Origin: Sistotremastrum niveocremeum HHB9708
Taxonomy: Eukaryota > Basidiomycota > Agaricomycetes > Sistotremastrales > Sistotremastraceae
Direction: 5' to 3'
DNA length: 64,000 nt
NCBI GenBank assembly: GCA_001630475.1
Contig: KV419409.1
Location: 124,001 to 188,000, forward strand
Within the stretch, counting starts at the first letter, position 1. Every line of letters starts with the position of its first letter. Under the pieces are notes generated by a model. That model was not told where the DNA came from. It worked only from the letters and a program-made list of their open reading frames with translations, and did not search any database. Of this stretch, positions 10,700-22,100 are shown piece after piece. The position numbers and the translations under genes are program-made.

Positions 10700-11674
10700 G
10701 TTTTCTTCGCATTTCGTATTAATAGTTTCACATCTATCTCTTCGGGTTCTTGGGCGGCGCGCTTGGTCGGACTGTTTTCTCACATCTGCTTTCTCATAAT
10801 CCTTCATCTTCACTCCATTGTTTTCATTGTCCTTCTCATTGTCTGCATCATCATACACATTCACCCCTCCCTCGTCTCTCCTTTAGTTTTACTCCTCTTC
10901 GTTTTCATTCCACACGCTTCCTACACTTTATACACCTTACACTTTACATTTCGCATAGCATATATACATTCGCTTGCATGAGATTAATATCTAGTACGCA
11001 TACATAGATCTCATCTTAGCGATCACAGTAAATTACCCTGACGCTTGTCATCACTGTCTTTACCGGACTCTTTCTATACTTCGCTCTCATTTCTTGTTTG
11101 TTTGTTGATACATTCACTAGCTCTTTGTTGTATATATACATACATGTACTTGGAAAAATGCGAAAGCCTCCGGAACGGAATAACACACGAAGTTTTGAAG
11201 CAAGGCCTTAGACTTATCCGTAGCGATACATGCCAATCAGGTGAAGCTCCAATGACACCTGTACGCGGAAATTAATCGAAAGAAGGGGCAATGAATCTGC
11301 ACGCATTGCGCTCCCAAGAAGATATCGATGGAATATATAGGAGTTAGGAGTCGAGGCAGTGTATTAGGGGACAACAATCCCAAGGTGGGCTCATCATTGT
11401 CAGGCTGTCGCAAGGGGCCTCATTTAGCTATAGCTAGAAGCTAGAGGCACATTGATTTGAGCAGTAGGAGGGGCGATTCGATTAGTATTAATACTATTAT
11501 GCGCATATGCCATCGAAGTCTTGAACACTCACATGACAAAAGAAAAAGCTGAACAAAAAGATAAGAAGACCCTCATGGGCTCCTTCGTGTATCTGTTCCG
11601 GCTCAGCAACAGGGAGAGAACGGAAAACAAAAATGAGGGGCGTCGTCTCGAAACGAGAGAGGGGCAAAAGCAAA
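10700..11674. other. Intergenic, pyrimidine-rich 3' flank
   Basis: The first 300 bp after the acyltransferase stop are strongly CT-rich on the plus strand, as expected of a 3' UTR in these fungi. Apparent frames there are low-complexity His/Ser/Phe. The remainder up to the tRNA shows no gene. Confidence 0.6.
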
Positions 11675-11747
11675 TGATTCAACCCGGTTTCGAACCGGGG
11701 ACCTTGACCGTGTGAAGATCACGTGATAACCACTACACCATTGAACC
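11675..11747 (-). tRNA. tRNA-Val (anticodon CAC)
   Basis: A complete 73-nt cloverleaf on the minus strand. The acceptor strands GGTTCAA and TTGAATC pair over seven positions with one G-U. The D arm carries the A box TGGTGTAGTGG. The anticodon stem TGATC/GGTCA encloses the loop TTCACAC, giving anticodon CAC for Val (GTG codons). The T arm CCCGG/CCGGG encloses TTCGAAA, containing the B box. There is no intron. A CTTTTG lies just downstream as a weak terminator. Confidence 0.95.
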
Positions 11748-12590
11748 GTTGAAGGCTCCCCGCAAAGAACGCTCATCACAGCACTGTCCATCTTGCTATC
11801 GCCCGACTTTCAGCTCGACAGTCCAAGGCCGCCGTCCTGTCATCAGCCCACGATGAGAGATTCTGCGAAAATACCTGTTTGACCTTCAACATCTGGGCAG
11901 CGCCGAAATTGATAAATACCCTGATTGGTGCCCCGTCAGTACTTACTGTTCATCCAATTGTTCTGTCGGACACATCATGCCAGTTCTGGATGCTTGATGA
12001 AACTTGACTCAATCGTAGGTTGTCTGCAAGTCGTGCGATACACGTTATCCAGTTTATGGAAGAGACTAACGCGACTTTTCGTATTCAGTGACTTTAAACT
12101 GTTGAAGCGGGGTGAACCAATGGGCGCACATTATTCGGTTGAACAAGCTCTTTGCCCCACCCTGACCACCGCAATCCGATTGCCACGATCCGACAAAAAT
12201 GCGGTCTTTTCAATGCCCTTGAAGATAAAGAATTGACGCATGTTCGGAACTCTTCCTCGAGGCTTGGCGACTATCACGTTGGGAAAAGGCTCATCGTTCT
12301 ATGGGATTGTGGACTGTATACAACATCGTCATTGAGAAGCCGTTCTCAGGACCAGTCCCTTTAGGCACGAACGGCACGCGGATGTCAAGTTTGATGCCGA
12401 GTCTTCTTGCCACTCTGAAAGACATACTGTCCTTGGCAGACTATACGAGTCTACTCCATCATGACCTTCGCCAAGACGAAGTAAAGTCAAAGAGCTTGTT
12501 TCTCGGAAGACCAGTTTCTTCACTGAATGCACTGAATGAGGCCAAGAGAACGACAGTTCAGCTATTGGCAAATTCAGAGGATGCCCGTTG
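11748..12590. other. Intergenic, upstream of LPMO A
   Basis: Upstream region of the first LPMO gene. Only short unconvincing frames are present. Confidence 0.5.
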
Positions 12591-12596
12591 TATAAG
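12591..12596 (+). promoter_or_regulatory. TATA box of LPMO A
   Basis: TATAAG lies 60 bp before the start codon. The same spacing of a TATA-like box (54-69 bp) is seen in all four LPMO genes here, which supports the call. Confidence 0.5.
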
Positions 12597-12650
12597 TATT
12601 CAAGAGAGTTTCATGAGCCCACGCAGACGTGCTCCTCTGTCTGTCTCGCA

Positions 12651-14156
12651 ATGAGGTTTCCCCTTGCTTTCGCTGCCTTCGCCTCCCCGGCGTTGGGGCA
12701 TACCATCTTCACGAATCTTTGGGTCAATGGTGTATCCCAAGGAGCACTGAATGGTATTCGGTATCCAACATACGACGGGCCTATCACTGATGTGACCAGT
12801 AAGCGAGTTAGCTGTACAATGAGCAAAACGACTCACTTGTCTTCGTACAGGCAATTCTGTCATCTGCAATGGAGACCCAAATCCGTTGGTTACTGTCAGT
12901 ATATATACTCCGAGCAGAACGACCCTAGTTGAGCTGAGCTTATTCATCAGCCGTACAGCAAGACGGTGATCAACGTACCTGCCGGAGCGACCATCCAACA
13001 TGAATGGCATCATACTTTGACCAGTCAATTTGGGAGCGACTCTGCAGATCCTATCGATCCTAGTCATCTGGGACCAGTTATCGGTGCGTAGAGGAGACTT
13101 TTCTCCTGATAAAAGTCTCATTGTTTTTTGTCAGTATATTTGGCAAAGGTTCCCGATGCTACGCAAACCAGTGTTACGGGAGTGAGTCTCTCAACCTCTT
13201 ACCGGTCGTTCATCAACTAATGGATGTGATATAGCTCGGGTGGTTTAAGGTCCGTTGTACAAACATTCATCCGCTGCTACAGTTCGCACCAAATAACGTT
13301 GGTACAGATTGCCGAATGGGGGTTGGAAAATGGGTCCGTTCAACTTGCATTTCCGCTGAAAATCGCTGAAGTTAAACAGTGTTTGGGGTACCCAACAATT
13401 ATGGAATTTGAAGGGAAAATTCCCAGCAACTATCCCATCATGTATCCCACCCGGCAATTATTTCCTTCGTGCGGAAATCATTGCTCTCCATGGTATGTTT
13501 GCACCGATCAGCGGTATATGTCGCTCAGCCTTCCTTTGAAACAGCTGCCTCGTCGTACCCCGGCGCCCAGCTTTATGTAAGTCCAATACCGCCCTTGTAT
13601 ATTGGTGTTTGAGCAGGCGTAGATGGAATGTGCCCAAATAAACGTGACCGGTGGTGGCAGCACAGTACCCGCCACCGTATCGTTCCCTGGCGCCTATCAT
13701 CCTACGGACCCAGGCATCACATTCAATCTCTATGTAAGTAAAGAGTTGCAATTGCGACTTTTTGTTACTCAAAGATGACCCAGAACCCTCCCCCGAAAAG
13801 CTACACCGTTCCTGGACCCCCCGTGTTCAGCTGTTCTGGAGGTTCTGGATCTTCGAGTTCTACTTCGAGTTCTACGTCAACTTCTTCATCCACGAAGACT
13901 ACCAGTTCAACGACCACTACAACGTCGACTACTACGAAATCTACTACCACTACCACGACGTCTACAACGACAAGTTCCGCTTCCGGCGCTACGCAAACGA
14001 AATATGGACAATGGTATGCTCCTTCGTAAACTTCAGTCACTCTTTTCAATCATCTCAATCTAATCTAGTGGGGGATCCGGATACACTGGACCGACAACAT
14101 GTGCCGCAGGCTCAACATGCAAATCCTCCAGTCCTTACTATAGCCAATGCTTGTAA
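12651..14156 (+). CDS. AA9 lytic polysaccharide monooxygenase with CBM1 (copy A)
   Basis: Eleven exons: 12651-12798, 12851-12894, 12951-13083, 13135-13181, 13235-13249, 13308-13333, 13380-13492, 13545-13576, 13623-13733, 13784-14013 and 14069-14156. Together they encode 328 residues. Residues 1-16 form the signal peptide (ends ASPALG); cleavage exposes His17 of '[12 protein letters not shown]', the N-terminal half of the copper histidine brace. The second copper His lies in '[14 protein letters not shown]'. The axial Tyr is in 'AQLYMECAQI'. A Ser/Thr-rich linker of about 60 residues leads to a C-terminal CBM1 with four Cys ([12 protein letters not shown]...). The enzyme is secreted and should oxidatively cleave cellulose. 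The frame is intact throughout. It differs from its paralogues in having 'NPPPKSYTV' where they have 'YPPVTNYVV', so it is the most diverged of the four. A 15-nt exon encodes LGWFK. Confidence 0.93.
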
Positions 14157-15144
14157 CACCATCTGAGCTCAAGTTCAATGTCTCGATGCGGACCGTTCAG
14201 TGGCCGCCGCGGCGCTCACAAATTGACTTCGGCACATGATAAGGCACTGTATAGCGCGGCCGCGCTGAATGGGATTGGTGACATTGTGTAGGATGGAATT
14301 ATAAATATGAATGGCTTAGATAACGATGAACTCAATGATATACTTGACGGCATGAATGCTCAAGCGCAAACCTGATGAAGGCTTGATATTCGGAAGAATC
14401 GGACTCCGGACCCCGACTTGCAGAAGCATTCCAACCGCCGACGCTACACCGAAACTGGCGCGAACTATTCTATGCTCGTCAGGCCTCTTTCATCGCGGTG
14501 AAAATGTCTGGAGAAAAAGGCATTTTGCTGGCTGTATCCAAGAACGCTGGGGCGATCATTACGCGTCAGAAAAATTCACACTTCTCGCTATCGACGCCCT
14601 GAATACAGCGATCGCGCTTCTGGTAAGAATTTGCCAATACTACACGCTTAAATGTCTAAACGAGGTTCAGATCGCGTGTGTCATACAAAGAGTATTCCAG
14701 GGCGCTGTTGTATTGGGTCAAGCTCAGGCACCTCTGCCCGGCTCAACTTGCCTCGGCTCTTGTCACGTTGCCCCATTCCTTCTCGATAATGTCATACGAG
14801 GTGGCAGATTCAGGGCAACCACCCAGATTAATGCCGGAAAAAACAACAGAGCCAAGCAGCCTTCAGCTCAAACGTAGAGCAGTTGTAGGGTGGGGCACAG
14901 AGCAGTATCTGAGGGTGCGAGGCATAGCAGTGGCATGACACGAAACACAACTCAGACCTGCAATGACTGATCGGTGCGTCCCACGAGCCAACTGTGCAGG
15001 GTTGAAGCTAAAATTAGGTCTGTCGATCCAGCTTATTTCTCGGAAGCTGCATGAGAGGCCGAGTCAGGAGTGACCTTCATGCTCTCAACGGAACTATTGA
15101 GTTCGGCCAAGTGATCATTGACCCTTCCGGCGTCGTGAATCTTT
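14157..15144. other. Intergenic between LPMO A and B
   Basis: About 1 kb. A 173-codon frame on the plus strand (14356-14877) has no family features and unlikely composition, and I leave it uncalled. The rest appears empty. Confidence 0.45.
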
Positions 15145-15150
15145 TATAAA
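15145..15150 (+). promoter_or_regulatory. TATA box of LPMO B
   Basis: TATAAA within 'cttttataaaagg', 69 bp before the LPMO B start codon. Confidence 0.6.
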
Positions 15151-15213
15151 AGGAGGATGTCGAACAGAGTCTCCCTCTTTAAGCTTTCAGCGTCGTCCTA
15201 ATCGCCTTCGAAA

Positions 15214-16765
15214 ATGAAGTTTGCTCTTCCGTTTGCTCTCCTCGCTTCCCCGGCCCTTGGTCACACTATCTTCACGACTCTTTGGGTCAACGGAGTCTCA
15301 CAGGGGGCTCTGAACGGTGTCCGTTACCCTACGTATGACGGACCTGTTACCGATGTTACAAGTCAGTAAATCGTTGAAGGATCAGTCTTTGATATTAATC
15401 GATTCCTAGGCTCGTCTATTATCTGTAACGGACCACCCAATCCCTTGGTCACTGTATGTATATCGATTAAAGACATCAATCTACAAGTGCTGATACCTTT
15501 TCAGCCTTACAGCCAGACCGTCATTAATGTCCCGGCCGGCGCCACTATCTTGCATGAGTGGCATCACACTTTGACCAGTGTCTTCGGACAAGACAGTCAA
15601 GATCCTATTGACCCTAGTCATCTTGGTCCCGTCATGGGTAAATTTGCTTTTGGTCTTCTCGTCTTCAGCGAAGTCTGAACCATCGCCCAGTCTATTTGGC
15701 CAAGGTCGACAACGCGACCCAGACCGACGTCACCGGAGTATGTTCCAGTCCCGCAGTCTTATTTTCGCATTGACTAACCATTTTGACAGTTGAAATGGTT
15801 CAAGGTATGAAAGATGCTCGAATCACAAGACTCGCTCGCTCATTCTCCATGTTTTAGATCGCCGAATGGGGCCTCCAAAATAAGTATGCCGAAAGCCTCT
15901 CGTTTCTCTACTTGTGCTAACTCCATGTGCAGTGTTTGGGGCACTACCCAGCTCTGGACTGACCAAGGAAAATTCCCCGCCGTCATTCCCAGCTGTATTC
16001 CTTCCGGCAACTACTTCCTTCGTGCCGAAATCATTGCTCTGCATGGTATGCTGCTCGTCCCTACTTCACTTCTGGCGCTCTAAATCCTCGTTCTCAGCGG
16101 CTTCCAGCTATCCCGGAGCTCAATTCTATGTGCGTGAGCCAAAGCATTGCTGCCGAAGCGGCCGTTAACATGCCTTACTGCTCAGATGGAATGTGCCCAA
16201 ATCAATGTCACTGGAGGTGGCAACGCTTCGCCCGCTACTGTTTCCTTCCCTGGTGCTTATGCCGGCAGTGATCCCGGTATCACCATTAACATCTACGTGC
16301 GTTGCATCAAGCATGACGATCTGTCCAAACTGACGACTCATCTCAGTATCCTCCCGTGACGAACTATGTTATCCCTGGACCCCCTGTGTTCACTTGCCCG
16401 GGCTCAGGCTCCTCTTCCTCTTCTTCTTCCTCCTCGTCATCCTCAACGACCACTTCGTCCTCGACTAAGACCACCAGCACTACTTCCACCACGTCCTCCA
16501 CCACCAAGTCAACCAGCACTACTACGACTACTTCCTCCACGAAGACCACTACCTCTTCGTCCAGCACCACTAAGACTTCCACTTCCACGGCGTCAGGTGC
16601 TACTCAGACCAAGTATGGCCAATGGTAAGTCTCCCTGCCTTGAAGCCGGTTCGTTCCCCATCTGACCTCCATTGCAGCGGCGGCCAGGGTTACACCGGAC
16701 CGACAGTTTGTGCTTCAGGTTCTACTTGCACCGTCTCCAGTGCGTATTACAGCCAGTGCCTGTGA
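15214..16765 (+). CDS. AA9 lytic polysaccharide monooxygenase with CBM1 (copy B)
   Basis: An intact multi-exon gene with the same exon plan as copy A. The signal peptide is 16 residues ([16 protein letters not shown]), followed by His17 of '[20 protein letters not shown]'. The second copper ligand is in '[15 protein letters not shown]'. The '[13 protein letters not shown]' and 'GAQFYMECAQI' segments carry the conserved second-sphere residues and axial Tyr. A long Ser/Thr linker of about 65 residues has runs of Ser and TKTT/STTT units. The CBM1 starts [12 protein letters not shown] and ends SQCL. All splice sites are GT-AG. Role: secreted copper enzyme acting on cellulose. The gene is closest in sequence to D in its N-terminal half (both have [17 protein letters not shown]) and shares its linker style with C. 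Confidence 0.93.
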
Positions 16766-17223
16766 TAATGTCCCTTCTTCGTATCTCCTACACACATATC
16801 TTATTTGGTTCTTGCTTCGGATACAATCAATACATATACTATTTCCAGTATTCAATGCGCGATCTGTTCCCAATTCGCATCGTCACAAAGGGTAGACTTC
16901 GCTTGACGTCAATTGAAGGCGAATCGAGACCGATACGATTGAACTCCAGGATAAAATCCGGACAATATTGGCTTTCGATTCTTCGAGTTTGATCGGCATC
17001 TTTGTTTGCCGGTGTTATTCTCTCATTTCGGAACTAAGGGACTCTCGGATATTTGGAAGACCTGTCTCTGCAGACGCCTATATCTCGGTAGGAAGCCATA
17101 CAACTCATTCAAACAGTCTTGCCCCTTGCTCCAGTCCGACAACCATGCTTGTTTTTCGGATACCGTCGGTTGAGCCTGATCATACTGGATCGTTGGCCTT
17201 GGCGATATTGATCCTGGGCACAC
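16766..17223. other. Intergenic between LPMO B and C
   Basis: About 460 bp, with no open frame that resembles a gene. It is expected to hold the LPMO B terminator and the LPMO C promoter. Confidence 0.55.
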
Positions 17224-17230
17224 TATAAAT
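17224..17230 (+). promoter_or_regulatory. TATA box of LPMO C
   Basis: TATAAAT, 67 bp before the LPMO C start codon, in the same relative place as in copies A, B and D. Confidence 0.6.
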
Positions 17231-17290
17231 GGCTCAGCGAACTAAATTTGCAACCTCAGTGGCTGCAGTTCCATTTTTGTCGCTACCAAG

Positions 17291-18827
17291 ATGAAGTTTG
17301 CACTTTCGTTGGTTGCCCTAGCCTCGCCTGCCTTTGCGCATACGATCTTCACTACTCTATGGGTCAACGGCGTCTCACAGGGAGCTTTGAATGGCGTTCG
17401 TTATCCCTCTTATGACGGACCCGTCACCGACGTTACCAGTGAGCACAAAATTGTACTCTTCTAAAAATAGAGATTGAGCAAAAATACACTCAGGCAACTC
17501 GATCATCTGTAACGGAGACCCTAATCCTCTAATTACGGTCCGCATTGCTTGAAATGGCTATTGCGATTATTCTGATTCCGGTTTGATAGCCTTTCAGCAA
17601 AACTGTTATTGATGTTCCTGCTGGCGCCACAATTCAGCACGAATGGCATCACACCTTGACGAGTCAGTTTGGAAGTGATAACGCAGACCCCATCGATCCC
17701 GGTCATCTTGGACCAGTTATAGGTGCGCTCGAAGGGTTATAACTTAATTCTCAACTCACGTTTCGTAGTTTATCTGGCCAAGGTCCCCGATGCCACGCAA
17801 ACCAGCGTAACTGGAGTATGTTTCACTGTCACTTCGGAAACTAAATGCATTACTAACTTTCTCTACAGCTCGGATGGTTCAAGGTTCGTTTTATGACGAT
17901 AAATCGTATCCGGATACTTCATTCAACGTAAAATCAGATTGCTGAGTGGGGCCTTGAGAATGGGTGCGTAGTGTCCTTCATCGTCTGGTCTAATCTGACA
18001 GAACGGTAATTTAGTGTTTGGGGTGTGACCCAACTGTGGAACTTGAAGGGTAAATTCCCTGCCGTGATCCCGTCCTGTATTCCATCGGGCAATTACTTCC
18101 TTCGCGCCGAGATCATCGCCTTGCATCGTTAGTATTTGTGGTCTTTACGTTGACAATTTGAAGCTCAATCTGTTATAGCGGCCTCGACCTATCCCGGAGC
18201 CCAGTTTTATGTAGGATTTCTTGTACTCATCGTCGTTGCTAGATGTTGATCTTTTCGTTTCCAGATGGAATGTGCACAAATCAACGTCGTTGGGGGAGGC
18301 TCCGTCTCTCCTCCCACCGTGTCCTTCCCAGGTGCCTATCACGGATCTGACCCCGGCATCACCATCGACATCTACGTAAGTGTCACGCATCGCTTAGAAT
18401 ATATCCCGAAAAATAATTTGTGAATGTAGTACCCTCCCGTCACCAACTACACCGTCCCCGGCCCAGCAGTCTTCACCTGCCCTGGCAGCGACGGCAGCTC
18501 CACTTCATCTTCGACCTCCACAACCACTTCTACGACCACCTCTTCCTCTACGAAGTCCACCACTACTTCCACCACATCCACTACCTCAACGACCACGTCA
18601 TCCACGACTAAGAGCACTTCCAGCACCACGACTAGCACCACGACCTCGTCTGCCTCTGGTGCTACTCAGACCAAATACGGCCAATGGTATGCCATTTTGT
18701 AAATATACGTGGATCTGAACTGATCCAAATATTCTTCAGCGGTGGTCAAGGGTACACTGGACCTACTGTCTGTGCTTCGGGATCGACTTGCAAGTCTTCT
18801 AGTCCCTACTACAGCCAGTGCTTGTAG
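17291..18827 (+). CDS. AA9 lytic polysaccharide monooxygenase with CBM1 (copy C)
   Basis: An intact gene with the family exon plan. Signal peptide [16 protein letters not shown], then His17 of '[20 protein letters not shown]'. The second copper His is in '[16 protein letters not shown]' and the axial Tyr in 'AQFYMECAQI'. A linker of about 70 residues rich in Thr/Ser precedes a CBM1 ending SQCL. Two splicing details differ from the paralogues. After '[11 protein letters not shown]' the acceptor must be the TAG just before CCTTTC, because a later CAG would delete residues. At the 'EIIALH' junction the donor is shifted by a base change to CATC|GTTAGT, so the next residue is Pro rather than Ala. 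It shares '[11 protein letters not shown]' with copy A, which suggests A and C are sister copies. Confidence 0.93.
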
Positions 18828-19132
18828 AGTCACATTGATGGATTCGCTGTACCGACTGTATCACTGATTATCGTACATCGTTCGCTATAAGTGCTCCTTT
18901 ACCGCGGATACATTGATATAATTAATCAATCACAATATCTTCATTCATTCAATTGTCACGGGGAAGCTCTACTCAAACTGAATCCAAGTAATTAACGCGA
19001 AAATACACAAAAAATATAAAGAGATGTTACTGTACTAGATTCATAAGTACAACATAATGATATAGATCACGACTACTCATGATCGTCATATATAAGACAA
19101 GAAGGTCGAAAAGGTGTAGCAATATTCAAATT
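18828..19132. other. Intergenic, converging 3' ends
   Basis: This is the AT-rich space between the stop of LPMO C and the stop of the oxygenase gene on the other strand. No feature seen beyond likely 3' UTRs. Confidence 0.6.
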
Positions 19133-22100
19133 TTACGGCGAAAGCGTCAGATCAATGACAGTAGACTCTGCTGAAGGTCTCGATTTCTTTCGCTTCCTGA
19201 CTGGCTCCTCCGTAGCAGCAGCAGAGGACTCTTTATTCCGAATCCGCGGCGAAGGACGTTTCTTAGAGGCTGGACCAATGGAGGCGACACTATGTTGACC
19301 CTCGTGATTTTCCTGGCTCGGCTTCAGCGGATCGCGAGCGTGAGCCTGAGAGACGCGAGACTTGGGACCGATTATCTTCTTCGGCGGAGGCGGCTGCTTG
19401 GCAAGACCCGTGGTCGATTTCTCAGCGTCGTTCGCGAGAGGTCGGGGTACGTCTGGCACTCCGAGAACTGAAGTAACAAATGCATATCCTTCAGGCCCTA
19501 GAGCTCGACGTTGCAAATCTTCACCCTTCAGGATTTGCAAGACTCGATGACCCAGATCACGCTTCTCCTCCCATGAGGCGTAATCTACCAAGCCTTGAGG
19601 CTTTTGGTCAGGAGCATCCTGGAATATCGTCAATACACTGGCGATATCAATAATTAAAAATGAAATTCACCTGAGCTGGAATTGAAGGCGGAAGGGACGG
19701 TTTGGCTCCCAATACTTCCGATATATACCGTCGGAATATAGAATTGATGAACTCGGAGAAGACGCCAATATCTGCCTCGTACTTCGTAGCCAAGCTGGAC
19801 AATTCCGATAGCACCAGATGTAGACAATTGTGGAAATGGGATCGATAGTCATCCTCAACGTACAGCACACGCTCCAGGACGCGTGGGGCCATGTCCTTGT
19901 TTTCAGTCGCCCAGCAGAGCCGAAGGAGGGTACATGTCAGACAGACGATTGTGAGAGGGAGCTTTCCATCATCCGTTTGAATCTCCCCAATCAACTCGAT
20001 TGCGCATTCGATGAGACGGTATACGAGACCTTTATAGCGTTCGTCCCATTTTGGTTCGTCATACATCGCTCGTAGTTTATAAATTGCTGTGACTGTGACT
20101 TCGAGGCGCGTATTGCGGTCAATGTCGCTGAGAATTACCGGGATGGCCCTAGCGCAAATCCTCAGCCGAGAGTCAAAATTATATATAACGGGTTTGCTCA
20201 CGTTTCTTTGATGAGAGTTCGCCCCACGTCATCCGTCCATTGCAAGGCCTTTGCCATGATGAGAACTTCAGATCCGTCCTTCATAGCATCTGTAGGCCCC
20301 CTTAACAATCCTTTGACGACTTCCCGAAGATATCCATCGAAGGGCTTTTTGTCCTCCCCGCGGGCATCCATTCGTCTTTTTAACAGCTGAAGATCGCGCA
20401 TCAGAGTGCTATAGAAACAATAGACTTGAAGATTGCGCTCGGTGAGTGGAAGAGTTGAGTCCCTATTAGAAGTGGCAGACGCCAGGTCTTGGAGGAATGA
20501 AGTGAAAGCTTGTGAATCAAGGAGATAGAGGCAAAGCTCTATAGATTCAAAAGCACGCTCAGTATCCAAAGCTCGAGCGGCTTCAACTCCTTGAAGAACG
20601 AGAGATGCGGCCTGTGATTGAAGAAACAGGCTCATCGGTTCTGAGAGATTTTCACGATCCGCGTGCATCACTTTCACGAAGGCTAGGAATCCTGGCCGCG
20701 CGGCGATTAGGTGAGGCATAACGCTAGTGCATTGATAAGGTCGACGAAAAGGAATAATAGTAGACGCACTTACTGGTCTGCAAAGAATTGATGGTCTCGA
20801 TGCTTCATCAGATTGCGCAAGGCATCCATGCTTTCGGGCAGAGCCTTGACCAAAGACTGGATTACGACTGCCCGCTGCTCGTGACACCATTCCTGGACAT
20901 GCATGGCACCTTTCGGCGCCGCATTGGAAAGAGCATCTATCAAGTCGAGATTGAATGAGACGTCGTCGCTATTGCTGATCATCTTCGCCAGACTTTCGCG
21001 GAGTACGTCAAACCCAAAGGTCAGGACGCCTGCGACAATCGCCGAAGGTCCCATGATCTGGGGGCGTTTCAGAGCTCCTAAAGTATCGATCGTTTGTATC
21101 CAGAGATCTAGGTCGTTCCAGCGTTGGGCGTTCCCGCAAATGATTTCGAGTACACGTAATGCATGAGGGGAGTCAGAACCCGATCTCGCAAGAACTCTAG
21201 TAGACATCGTCTTCTCGCGCCTCGTTGCAATAGAAGAAGCAGAATTTTCGAGGGTGATAATATCATCCAAAATGTCATAGTTTCCGATAACTTCGTTGTG
21301 TCTGTTCTCAGGCCACATCATCAGAATGGTGTGTCGATACCCTTTGCAGAAATCACGGTGAGCTCGAATAAATAGTCGCATGAACCAACTCACAATATTC
21401 CATTTCTCCTCCATGCTGTGTTTGGCTTCAGAGAGTGTAACAAGAAATTTGAGAAAGATCTCACGTTTCCTACGTAGCCTTCGTATTCACGCTCGTCTGG
21501 CTGGCGTTTCCTCAGGAGTCTTTTGATAGTCTTCTCTTCCTTGGGAGCCTTCACCTCGAACTCGGCAGTATCGCCATCGAGGTCAAACACAGTATCGTAA
21601 GTGAACTCCTCGGACTCCACGAATCCCATCTTCACACTTGCTTCGTGCTCGGCAATGTTCATATTTCTGCGAGGAGGTCCGGAATCTTCGCCTTGGCCCG
21701 TCAGGTGAAGTTCGATGTTGGCCAGATACACACGGAGTTTGTGTTTTGGGGCCAAAGAACGCAAGATATCGAGAAGCTGAGCATCTGGTCCTTTCAGGGT
21801 TCCTTGTCGAAGACTTGCCAGAGAATACTGATGTTGCAAGAGATGACTAAACATGACCGGCGTTTCTGGACGGAAGTCACTCTTCCAGGAATGGAGCGTC
21901 CGTGCGATCGAGTCGATCTCTCTTGAGGCTGTTGGGATGGGACGATGCTCGTCGACTTTGGAGACGAGTTTGTAAGACAAAGCGAGACGGTAGCCAGATT
22001 GTACTGGCTTGATTTCATGGAACACGTCCGTGTACCATGACATGACTGTTGTACTGAACATGCTCGAGGCCGACACATCGACAATCTTGTTCCGCCCAGC

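Noticed and set aside
10750-11007. His/Phe/Leu-rich frames after the acyltransferase gene
   Set aside because: They come from a CT-rich 3' flank and are low-complexity in every frame.
13801-14049. Acidic Val/Glu-rich minus-strand frames opposite the LPMO linkers (also at 16364-16588, 18447-18641 and 25083-25265)
   Set aside because: They are antisense readings of the Ser/Thr-rich linkers; repeated ACC/TCT codons automatically keep the reverse strand open.
14356-14877. 173-codon plus-strand frame between LPMO A and B
   Set aside because: No family motif, no splice structure and an untypical composition. Probably a chance frame.
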